Part shown: piece after piece, positions 44,224 through 52,027 of the stretch
Position numbering within the stretch: the first letter of the stretch is position 1
How the letters are laid out: each line of letters begins with the position of its first letter
Origin: Ferruginibacter sp.
GTDB lineage: Bacteria; Bacteroidota; Bacteroidia; Chitinophagales; Chitinophagaceae
Direction of reading: 5' to 3'
DNA: 64,000 nucleotides
NCBI GenBank assembly: GCA_014379905.1
Contig: JACMKX010000132.1
Span: 61,272-125,271 of the forward strand
Program-made: the position numbers and the translations under genes
Notes under the pieces: model-generated
What the model saw: the letters and a program-made list of their open reading frames with translations, nothing else
Database searches by the model: none
Told to the model about the DNA's origin: nothing

Positions 44224-46335
44224 CTATTTTATTTTCTTTTCCAGCTCGTCTAATCTTTTACGCAACTCAGTAATGATCAGCTGTTGCTCCTGTATGGCTT
44301 TTACCAACGGAACTACAAATTCTGCATATCTCAATCCATATATATCATTGTCATTTATGGGTTTATCCAGCCCGCTAAAATCATATCCAACGGCTTTGGC
44401 CGCCTGTTCTACCTCCTGCGCAACAAAGCCTGAAAAAATGCTGTTACTGTTATCGTTTGTACTTTTCTTGGAAGCAGCATCGTCAGTTTTTATATTCAGT
44501 TTTTTATTAAGCCCCGGCATATCCAGTTGATAAGTTACCGGGCGCAGCTTCATAATAAAATCAAGGCCCGTTACCGCATCTTTGATATTCTTTTTATAGC
44601 GGCCATCACTCAGGTTGGTAAAGCCTACAATGCCACCGATTGAAGTGGTAAATGAATTACCAAATCGTACCTGGTTGTTACCTGTTACCCTTGCATCTTT
44701 GCCGATTGCAACGCTGTTAGTTGTACCACCGGCAGTAGCATCTGCACCTGCGCCGATAATAGTATTGTCAGGGCCCAGGTCAAATTCAAATGCCGCATTA
44801 AATCCCATCACAGTATTGTTTGATGCAGTTAACGTTGAGCCCAATGCATTGCCTCCAACGGCGGTGTTTGCATTGCCGGTTGTATTAAAAAAAAGTGATT
44901 GCACTCCGAAAGCTGTATTCTTATCTCCTGTGGTATTGGCATTGAGTGCAAGATCGCCGGTAGCCGTATTAACATTACCGGTTGTGTTAAAAAAAAGAGC
45001 TGAGCTGCCGGTGGCTGTATTGGCACTGCCCGTTGTATTATTATTCAAGGCAAAACTTCCGTATGCAACATTATGCTCACCTGTTGTATTGAAGCGAAGT
45101 GATTCACTACCGGTGGATGTATTAAAGCGACCGGTTGTATTTGACTGCATTGACCTGTCGCCCGTAGCAGTATTACTAATACCTGTTGTATTGGAAGAAA
45201 GTGAATTAAAGCCGGAAGCCGTATTATTATTACCGCTGGTATTTGAACTAAGGGAACCGGCGCCTGATGCCGTATTATTCGCTCCAGTGGTATTGCCTAA
45301 AAGCGATAGATCGCCTATAGCTGTATTGCTGCCGCCTGTGGTATTGAATAAAAGTGATTGGTGCCCGACACCTGTATTTTTATTGCCCGTGGTATTAAAA
45401 TCAAGCACCGCATAACCAATGCCTACATTACCGGTTCCGGTGGTATTTGATTTGAGTGAAAAAGTACCGAAAGCCGTGTTGTAGCCTGCCGTGGTGTTTG
45501 ATTGAAGTGATTGATAGCCTGCAGCGGTATTAAAGAACCCGGTTGTGTTGGCAACCAGGGATTGCAGGCCAATAGCCGTATTAAAATTCCCGGTGCTGTT
45601 ATTACGAAGTGCTGCAACCCCGTTAGCCGTATTGCCGTTACCGGTAGTGTTTAAAAAAAGTGCACCGGCGCCGATTGCAGTATTCGTATTACCACTTGTA
45701 TTGGAAAACAATGATTTTGAACCTACCGCTGTGTTACTTATCCCGGAGGTAGGATCATTACTATCCTCCCCGGTATTGATATTATTAAATAATGCTGAAT
45801 CGCCAATGGCTACAAGGTTACTTCCCGCGGTATTCAATTTCAAAGCGTCGGTGCCGATGGCAACATTACTGTTACCGCTCGTATTAAGACCGTTTGCCCT
45901 CAAGCCCCATGAAACGTTGCCGTTTGACGGATGTATCTCTCCTGCCCGGATATTGTTTACCCTGAAACGCAACGGCTGATTGCCGGTATTGCCAACAAAG
46001 TGATTAAAGGGATCTGTGTTATTGTTACCGTTTAAGTTCCAGGTATTATTTGCACCCGCTGATGCAACGGGTTGCCAGTTGGGCAGCGCCGGTGTTCCGG
46101 TATTGGCCATTAATTTATTTGTCACAGAATCATACGCCAGCAGCCCTTTGGCCGGGCTGATGATGGCGTTGATAGCCGCAGTACTCATTCGTGGTATAAG
46201 CAAACCTTTGCCGGCCGCCGTTATATCAAGTGCTGCCGACACATCAGGTAGGTTAGTTCCTATTCCGACACCCTGGCAAAATGCTCCGTGAAAAAATAGT
46301 ATTGAAATAATTGATGAAATGAATTTTTTTTTCAT
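44224..46335 (-). CDS. S74 tail-fibre-like surface protein with 17-residue repeats (copy 2)
   Basis: This 703-aa protein is parallel to the downstream copy: signal peptide ending GAFCQ, then GVGIGTNLPDVSAALDITA, a repeat region of 17-residue units (NTAFGVQSLFFNTTGNA type), LSDGRYKKNIKD with the S74 Ser/Lys pair, and a C-terminal coiled coil ending RKRLDELEKKIK. It has fewer repeat units than copy 1, consistent with repeat expansion or contraction. It is the promoter-proximal gene and carries the shared promoter module about 230 bp upstream. The long leader is unusual. Confidence 0.85.
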   Translation of the reverse strand: MKKKFISSIISILFFHGAFCQGVGIGTNLPDVSAALDITAAGKGLLIPRMSTAAINAIISPAKGLLAYDSVTNKLMANTGTPALPNWQPVASAGANNTWNLNGNNNTDPFNHFVGNTGNQPLRFRVNNIRAGEIHPSNGNVSWGLRANGLNTSGNSNVAIGTDALKLNTAGSNLVAIGDSALFNNINTGEDSNDPTSGISNTAVGSKSLFSNTSGNTNTAIGAGALFLNTTGNGNTANGVAALRNNSTGNFNTAIGLQSLVANTTGFFNTAAGYQSLQSNTTAGYNTAFGTFSLKSNTTGTGNVGIGYAVLDFNTTGNKNTGVGHQSLLFNTTGGSNTAIGDLSLLGNTTGANNTASGAGSLSSNTSGNNNTASGFNSLSSNTTGISNTATGDRSMQSNTTGRFNTSTGSESLRFNTTGEHNVAYGSFALNNNTTGSANTATGSSALFFNTTGNVNTATGDLALNANTTGDKNTAFGVQSLFFNTTGNANTAVGGNALGSTLTASNNTVMGFNAAFEFDLGPDNTIIGAGADATAGGTTNSVAIGKDARVTGNNQVRFGNSFTTSIGGIVGFTNLSDGRYKKNIKDAVTGLDFIMKLRPVTYQLDMPGLNKKLNIKTDDAASKKSTNDNSNSIFSGFVAQEVEQAAKAVGYDFSGLDKPINDNDIYGLRYAEFVVPLVKAIQEQQLIITELRKRLDELEKKIK

Positions 46336-46566
46336 GCGCCCCTTTTGTTTTTGAGTGATTAATTATTTATAAAACAACAACTGCTAATTTAATCCACAGC
46401 CATACCGTTAATGATCCTTTTACTTTAAAAAGTTGCCTGGCTGCGATGCCGTAAAAAAATCTCCATCAATACAATACGAATACAGCAAATTTTATGTTGA
46501 TAAAACCTATGCAACTGATGTTTGTCTCCCGTTACGGAATAGCCGATTCAATTATAAATGACCAGC

Positions 46567-46645
46567 ACAAAAGTGTAACAACCTTTTACAAATGATTACA
46601 GAGGTATTCCCTATTTAAAAATGCATTTCGCCCTATTTTTTAAAT
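46567..46645 (-). promoter_or_regulatory. Shared promoter module, copy at S74 fibre gene
   Basis: On the gene strand the boxes AAAAAATAGGGC and TTTAAATAGGG lie 22 bp apart (complement CCCT at 46631 and 46609). Then comes GGGAATACCTCTG, and CACTTTTG at 46575-46568. The 42-bp proximal box to -7-like distance is identical to the other copies. Confidence 0.6.
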
Positions 46646-46785
46646 CGTTCCTGCATTCTTTCTCCACATTTTTACACGAGAACACTGGTTTTAGAAAAAC
46701 AGGAATGAAGCTACAATGAATAAACAAACACAGGTATAGACTAAGTCATGTAGACTAGCATTTATGCGCCAGGACGTCTTAACGC

Positions 46786-46909
46786 CTGAACGGCAAAACA
46801 ATATTTCCTTTATTGAAACAATATTTTGGCATGGCTCCGTTCTAAAGAAAGACCGGCTCAGCAGGGGTGCCCCTGGTTGAGGAAGCGGCCAATTTAATTT
46901 GCCGTTCAG
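46786..46909. repeat. Inverted repeat CTGAACGGCAAA, 12-bp arms
   Basis: The arms at 46786-46797 and 46898-46909 are perfect complements about 100 bp apart, and a third partial copy (AAACGGCAAAA) lies at 46931. The interval includes the palindrome GGGGTGCCCC. It could be the remains of a small mobile element or a long RNA stem. No target duplication is evident. Confidence 0.5.
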
Positions 46910-47130
46910 ACGCCGCCGCGTTTTAGTCCTAAACGGCAAAAAAATAAATTTTTCGGAAGTCAACCTTCCCTGCCGGGAGAAGGTTGCTAATAATTGGAAT
47001 GATAAAAAATAATTTAAAATGTACCCGATCTTTTAGCAGTGGATTTTAAATTATTATATTTTATGAGATGGATGCTTCCCTTATGCAAGTCGGTGGCATT
47101 GTTATTAATTGCACCCACCAATATTTTGTT

Positions 47131-48144
47131 TTATAAAATTGATGCAAGGGTTTTAGCTGCCTCGTCCATCATGCTGCTGATAATTTGTTTAACCGGTTCA
47201 ACCTTATGAACCAGGCCCACAGCCTGCCCCGCCAATAACGCCATCTCTTCAAAATCTCCTTCGGTAGCAGGAATGGGGGGAAAGCTGCTAAACCGCCTTA
47301 AGATAAATTCCTGTCCAAAAAAACTGGTCTTTCCAATTACACGTTCATTTGAAGTGTCTGTAGGCACTTCATCCTCTCTCCCTGTAAATTCTTTTACAAC
47401 AGCATTCCTGATCACCCGCATAGGATTGAACTCTGGTAACTCGGGGCCGAAAATTGGAGTAATTGCTGTACCGGTGCCGTCTTCATTTATAAGTCTCTTT
47501 TTATATTCCGGATGTGCAAATGCTTCATTGCTTGCCACCAGGCGGGTACCTACCCACACAGCATCGGCACCCAGACATAATGCTGCCGCAACCTGTTTGC
47601 CGGTCGCAATGCCGCCCGCAGCTAATACCATTGCAGGTTTAATTGCTTGCGCAACCTGGGGCACCAGTACAAAAGTGGGTAATGAACTAAAATTATGTCC
47701 GCCAGCTTCCGAACCCTGGGCAATCACCAGGTCAATACCATCCTTAACGGCTTTTCTTGCATTTTCAACGGAGCCAACCTGTTCCCAAACTTTTATTTTT
47801 GCCGCATGTAATAAATCAATAATTTTTTTAGGAGGATGTCCAAAATGAAATGATACGATGGGCACTTTTTCTTCGATACATACTTTTATATGCTCCTCGG
47901 TTACAAACAATGTAATAAAGTTTACATGGAAAGGATGGCTTGTGCTTTTTTTTACTTCACGTACAAGCGGACGAATAGCCTCAGGAGGCAAGGGGCCAAC
48001 CCCAAGAGATCCGATACCTCCTGCTTCGCAAACTGCAATGGCCAGATCCGGTGTACTGCCTATAAAAGCCATCCCTGCAGCAACAAAAGGAAATTTAACT
48101 TTGTACTCTTTGGTAAAACGATTCGAAATAATTAACGGGTTCAT
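47131..48144 (-). CDS. Nitronate monooxygenase (2-nitropropane dioxygenase family)
   Basis: This 337-aa FMN-dependent TIM-barrel enzyme oxidises alkyl nitronates. Family motifs are visible: FPFVAAGMAFIGSTPDLAIA, the conserved VNFITLF, the phosphate-binding IAQGSEAGGHN with its catalytic-region His, AAGGIATGKQVAAALCLGADAVWVGTR, and a late RNAVVKEF. The length is usual for the class. It is a single gene on the minus strand. Confidence 0.9.
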   Translation of the reverse strand: MNPLIISNRFTKEYKVKFPFVAAGMAFIGSTPDLAIAVCEAGGIGSLGVGPLPPEAIRPLVREVKKSTSHPFHVNFITLFVTEEHIKVCIEEKVPIVSFHFGHPPKKIIDLLHAAKIKVWEQVGSVENARKAVKDGIDLVIAQGSEAGGHNFSSLPTFVLVPQVAQAIKPAMVLAAGGIATGKQVAAALCLGADAVWVGTRLVASNEAFAHPEYKKRLINEDGTGTAITPIFGPELPEFNPMRVIRNAVVKEFTGREDEVPTDTSNERVIGKTSFFGQEFILRRFSSFPPIPATEGDFEEMALLAGQAVGLVHKVEPVKQIISSMMDEAAKTLASIL

Positions 48145-48285
48145 TATAATCTGATATTAATAGTAAGCATAAATAAAAGGAGTGCATACGCAGGGCTGCT
48201 ATGTTTGTTTTGATAAATGTTAAATAATCCCAGGCCGGAACTTTACTGATGATCCCTGTAGCAGATTTAAAACAAAATATAGGAC

Positions 48286-48558
48286 TTAGGAAAGAACAAT
48301 GCCATCATTATTGGCACTATCCTTTACCGCTTCAAGCACTAAGTCCACTATACCATCGTCGATTTTAGACCTGGTTTTAAAGGCTGCTTCTTTCAGCAGT
48401 GAGAAATTAGCATACAAACCCTGGATAGTATTGCGATAAATTTCCGGCGTATTATGTTCTTTGATACCAGAAAGAACAATCTTCATTTCAACCTTCCCAA
48501 CTGCCTTAATTGCCGGAAGAATTGCTTCTACGATGATTTCTTTTATTTTTTTGGACAT
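48286..48558 (-). CDS. Small helical protein of unknown function
   Basis: I take the ATG at 48558 (MSKKIKEIIVEAILPAIKAVG), giving 90 aa; an earlier ATG at 48591 adds eleven Lys/Asn-rich residues. The protein is amphipathic-helical with no signal peptide and the segment TRSKIDDGIVDLVLEAVKD. It follows the phosphoesterase gene by 151 bp on the same strand. I do not recognise a family. A role linked to its neighbour is possible but unproven. Confidence 0.55.
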   Translation of the reverse strand: MSKKIKEIIVEAILPAIKAVGKVEMKIVLSGIKEHNTPEIYRNTIQGLYANFSLLKEAAFKTRSKIDDGIVDLVLEAVKDSANNDGIVLS

Positions 48559-48709
48559 ACAATTATATTTTTTGTTACTTAATTTTTTCACATATGCATT
48601 TGCTCGCAGCTATTGCAGCCATCAGCAAAAGGTTAGTGTGAAATTTGTGTTTCAGCTACGTAAGAATAAACATATAGCATTACAATTTCCATCCCTGGTA
48701 AACCAGGAC

Positions 48710-51700
48710 TTATCGCTGTAACATTTGTTTTACACTCCACAAACTTTGAGTATCTGTTTGCTTTTTATTTATCACGATCGCTGTAGCATTTTGTGAAATG
48801 TCTGCCGGCCTCAACAACAGGGTCGGGAAAAAAGCATTGGTAATGGTGAATAGGTTTTTGCCTGCTTCAGTAGTATCCAGTGCTGTAAATTTCCATAGCT
48901 GGTATTTTACATTAAATTTAACCGGATCTGCAAGGGCCTGTGCCCCATCATACTTCAGATCCTGTTTTATGCTTAACCCTGCCGCGGGCACGGTGGTATT
49001 TCCGTTAGGCACATCAACCGTAATGTACCTGTTGCCGCAAAATGTACGGATGTAGATAAAGTCGCCTTCCTGTTCGAAAGAAAATTTCTGGACCTCCGAT
49101 TCTGTTATATTTATTGTTGCCGTTAATGCACCTGAGGCAGTACCCCCTTCCACATTCAGCCGCATCGAGCTGGCATTGTATAATAAATTATGGCCAACAA
49201 ACGGGAAGAACCTGGGCCTCCTGAGCGGGGAATTCATTACTACTGAAAAATCTTTAGCTGCAGCATAGCGTTTACCCATGTACGGTGGGTTTTTGCTCAT
49301 AAAACTGCGGGATATTGTTTTTAATACAGAAGTGTGATCAAAATAAAGTGTTTCGCCTTTTGCATCAGCCTTGTGGCCAAAAACAGAACCGGCTTTCACA
49401 TATGGGGAAATAAAAAAAGTTGGAACTCTTACACCGTAGGTTTTAACCGGAAATACGGGAGTGGCAGTAGGGCCCGAACTTTCATCCAGATAAGGAAGTG
49501 CCGGCGGAGGTGGCACATGATCATAAAATCCACCGTGCTCATCATAAGTTATCACGAGTAATGTATTGGCGTATTGCGGACTTGTAATCACCGCCTCCAC
49601 TACTTTCCTTACAAACTCCTGCCCTCTTTTAATATCTGCCGGCGGGCCATCGCAATTTGAATTGGGTGGCATTTCGGTATAATGCGGATCTATGTAAGAA
49701 ACAGATGGCAGAGTGCCCCTTTTTGCATCAGCAAAAAAACCGGTATCAGGATCATTAACACTTACAACATTGGTTCCGTCAAATGTATAGTTAGAAAAAA
49801 AGCGCATGAAACTATATCCGTGCTCATAATATTTCCAGGTTACATTTTTTTCAACTTTATTGCGGTATTCTGTTAAATAGTCAAAAATATTTTTTGTAAA
49901 AACTGGTGTAAGGGGGCTGCTGTTGTTCAGTTCCCAGGCGCCTTTTCTTATTCCCAGATTTAATCCACTTGCCAGGTTGAGCCTGCCGGTAAGTTCGTAA
50001 AACCGGTTACAAAAGGTAGCTCCCGGGTGTGATGCAAAATAATAGTCGCTTATACCAAAATCACGAACCAATGCATCATACACCGGTACATTTTCGGCTG
50101 TATGATAACCCATTATCCTGGGCGCACGGTCTCCGGCATTTTTATCCATGCGGTAGCTTTTAACAAAGCCATTCATTTGCCCGAGGCCGGGAATAGGGTT
50201 TTTATCGGCATCCACCTGCGAATTTATCTGGTGGTATATCGGTGCAAAGCTATGCGGTGCATCCGGAAAAAAAACGGTATCGCCGGGGGCCAGCCGGAAA
50301 GAAGGATGGTTGACTCCATTATCCGGATTAAATTCACCTCCTCTTAAACCATTCACATCCGTTCGGCCTGCACCGCCTGCACTTACCGGTAAGCTTAAAT
50401 AACCAAGCATGTGATCAAACGACCGGTTTTCCATCATTAACACCACCACATTTTTTATATTTCGCATGCTGGCCGGGTTGGAAAAATTTATTTTGGTATC
50501 GGGATTGGGATTGCCTAAATAAGGCCAGCCTGTACCCCTGTGAACAGCCTCAGGAAAAGGATCCAGTATGTTTTTGGGTACATCATAGGTGATGTTTATG
50601 TTTTGTTCATCCTTAATCAATGATGTTACATTAAATAACCCGTCTCCTCCTAATATCCACCTGCTTAAGGTTCCATTGAGTTCTTCCCTTACAGCAGGAT
50701 CAGAGAGCTTGGTATAGATTGTTTCAAGCGCGGTTTGACGAAATTCACCACCTGCATCTATCGTTGCCCCGGTAACAAATTTGAGTACGATATATTTTCC
50801 TATTTCGGTTACCAGCCTGTCAGGATTCACGTCTTTCAATTTATCCAGCCATGAAAAGAATTCAAGCCGGGTAATTTGATTATTATGAATATTACTTGTT
50901 TTTATATCGAATGAGAGATTGATAGCCAGGCTAAACTCTTGCAGCTTAAGCTCCGATAACCATCCGTCATTTCTTACATCTGCTCCGCCACCTGTTTCAA
51001 ATTCAATTTTAATTGTAGCGGGCTCAGGTAAACCCGGGTGAATATTGAATTGGAATTTATTGCTATTGATATCGTTAAAATAAAATCCGTAACCTAATTT
51101 ACCGAGGTCGGCATAACCAATCTTTCCATATTCAGCCACAAATACATTATTTGCCACAGCAGGTTCTACCAGGGAAATAGTAATATCACTTCCAGGCGTC
51201 ACGTCATTTCTTTGGCCCTTGTTATGCAACCGTATTTTAAAAAGCGGTTCATCGTTGCGCAGGTTAATAAATTCATCCAGCTTTTTTTTCAAGACAGTCC
51301 AGGAGATCACTTTTTTTACCTGCGTAGCTGTTCTGTCCTCACTAATTTTTGGAATAACCGTTTCCGGTGCGGGGTAAAACGTTGGATGTGTATTTAGCTC
51401 AATACATGTTTTGAGTTCAAATTTTGCTATGAACAACTCCCTGTCTTTTAAACCTAAAAGATTTTTAAGCCTGGTGATCTCTGATGGTTCAGCTTCTTCA
51501 AGCAACATTTGTTGTAGCCTTTCATATTCCGCGGTTAGCGTGTGCACCTTACTGTGTGCTGGTCTGCAGGCATCCGGCACACCGGGTATTGGTGCTGGCG
51601 GAGGCGGTGGTGGTGGAGGTGGAGGTGGCGGTGCGGGTGGGTTATCCAGGCAGGCCTGGTAAGCAACTCTTGCCTGCGATACTTCCCTTTCTTTTGCTCC

Positions 51701-51835
51701 TACCAGGTTTTGATAACGCGGCTTGTCTGATGGATCGGCTTCCGCAAGTGCTACTCGCAGGTTTGCCAGCTCCGTAATTAACCTGTCTAACCGGGTTTTT
51801 AAAGGAATACATCCCTCCGGAATCTGATCTGGCAT
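48710..51835 (-). CDS. Phospholipase C/phosphoesterase-family protein with coiled-coil and polyproline N-terminus
   Basis: This 1041-aa protein has its catalytic domain (about residues 455-860) in the phosphoesterase family of non-haemolytic phospholipase C and acid phosphatases: MMENRSFDHMLGYL, HPGATFCNRFYELTGR, ITYDEHGGFYDHVPPP, and VRVPTFFISPYVKAGSV. The N-terminus has no signal peptide. It has two related ~55-residue coiled-coil units (residues 9-62 and 90-144), each bounded by Cys and separated by a run of Pro. A beta-rich middle domain (150-440) follows. The last ~110 residues look like a beta-trefoil with a LWKFTAL repeat. The route of export, if any, is unclear. Confidence 0.82.
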   Translation of the reverse strand: MPDQIPEGCIPLKTRLDRLITELANLRVALAEADPSDKPRYQNLVGAKEREVSQARVAYQACLDNPPAPPPPPPPPPPPPAPIPGVPDACRPAHSKVHTLTAEYERLQQMLLEEAEPSEITRLKNLLGLKDRELFIAKFELKTCIELNTHPTFYPAPETVIPKISEDRTATQVKKVISWTVLKKKLDEFINLRNDEPLFKIRLHNKGQRNDVTPGSDITISLVEPAVANNVFVAEYGKIGYADLGKLGYGFYFNDINSNKFQFNIHPGLPEPATIKIEFETGGGADVRNDGWLSELKLQEFSLAINLSFDIKTSNIHNNQITRLEFFSWLDKLKDVNPDRLVTEIGKYIVLKFVTGATIDAGGEFRQTALETIYTKLSDPAVREELNGTLSRWILGGDGLFNVTSLIKDEQNINITYDVPKNILDPFPEAVHRGTGWPYLGNPNPDTKINFSNPASMRNIKNVVVLMMENRSFDHMLGYLSLPVSAGGAGRTDVNGLRGGEFNPDNGVNHPSFRLAPGDTVFFPDAPHSFAPIYHQINSQVDADKNPIPGLGQMNGFVKSYRMDKNAGDRAPRIMGYHTAENVPVYDALVRDFGISDYYFASHPGATFCNRFYELTGRLNLASGLNLGIRKGAWELNNSSPLTPVFTKNIFDYLTEYRNKVEKNVTWKYYEHGYSFMRFFSNYTFDGTNVVSVNDPDTGFFADAKRGTLPSVSYIDPHYTEMPPNSNCDGPPADIKRGQEFVRKVVEAVITSPQYANTLLVITYDEHGGFYDHVPPPPALPYLDESSGPTATPVFPVKTYGVRVPTFFISPYVKAGSVFGHKADAKGETLYFDHTSVLKTISRSFMSKNPPYMGKRYAAAKDFSVVMNSPLRRPRFFPFVGHNLLYNASSMRLNVEGGTASGALTATINITESEVQKFSFEQEGDFIYIRTFCGNRYITVDVPNGNTTVPAAGLSIKQDLKYDGAQALADPVKFNVKYQLWKFTALDTTEAGKNLFTITNAFFPTLLLRPADISQNATAIVINKKQTDTQSLWSVKQMLQR

Positions 51836-51866
51836 AAATTAGTTTTTAAATTTTGGATTAATGTGA

Positions 51867-51932
51867 ACGGTCTTGTGTATGACCGTGTAATTATATTGGC
51901 ACCCGATCATTGAATTGCTATTCTGTCGGGTG
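51867..51932. repeat. Two adjacent intergenic hairpins
   Basis: ACGGTC/GACCGT (51867-51886) and CACCCGA/TCGGGTG (51900-51932) lie between the TonB-dependent receptor and phosphoesterase genes. Neither has a T run. They could stabilise or attenuate a common transcript. Confidence 0.45.
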
Positions 51933-52027
51933 AGTCATAAAACAACCGTGGAAGATGCTGCTATACCTAATCAACCTGGGGATAACTTAATTTAATTATA
52001 CATTCATGTTAACCCAAGGCTATTTCA

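Larger units (their letters stand above)
46336..47130. other. Gene-free stretch upstream of the fibre operon
   Basis: No protein frame is convincing. Contents are the promoter module at 46567-46645, an inverted repeat at 46786/46898, and a hairpin CAACCTTC/GAAGGTTG at 46961-46986. The hairpin may end the nitronate monooxygenase transcript, although its T run lies 20 bp further on. Confidence 0.55.

Noticed and set aside
42061..45979. Long open frames on the plus strand opposite the S74 fibre genes (up to 266 codons, Val/Pro/Leu-rich)
   Set aside because: They are the antisense of the 17-residue repeats. The repeat codons simply contain no stops in the complementary frame.
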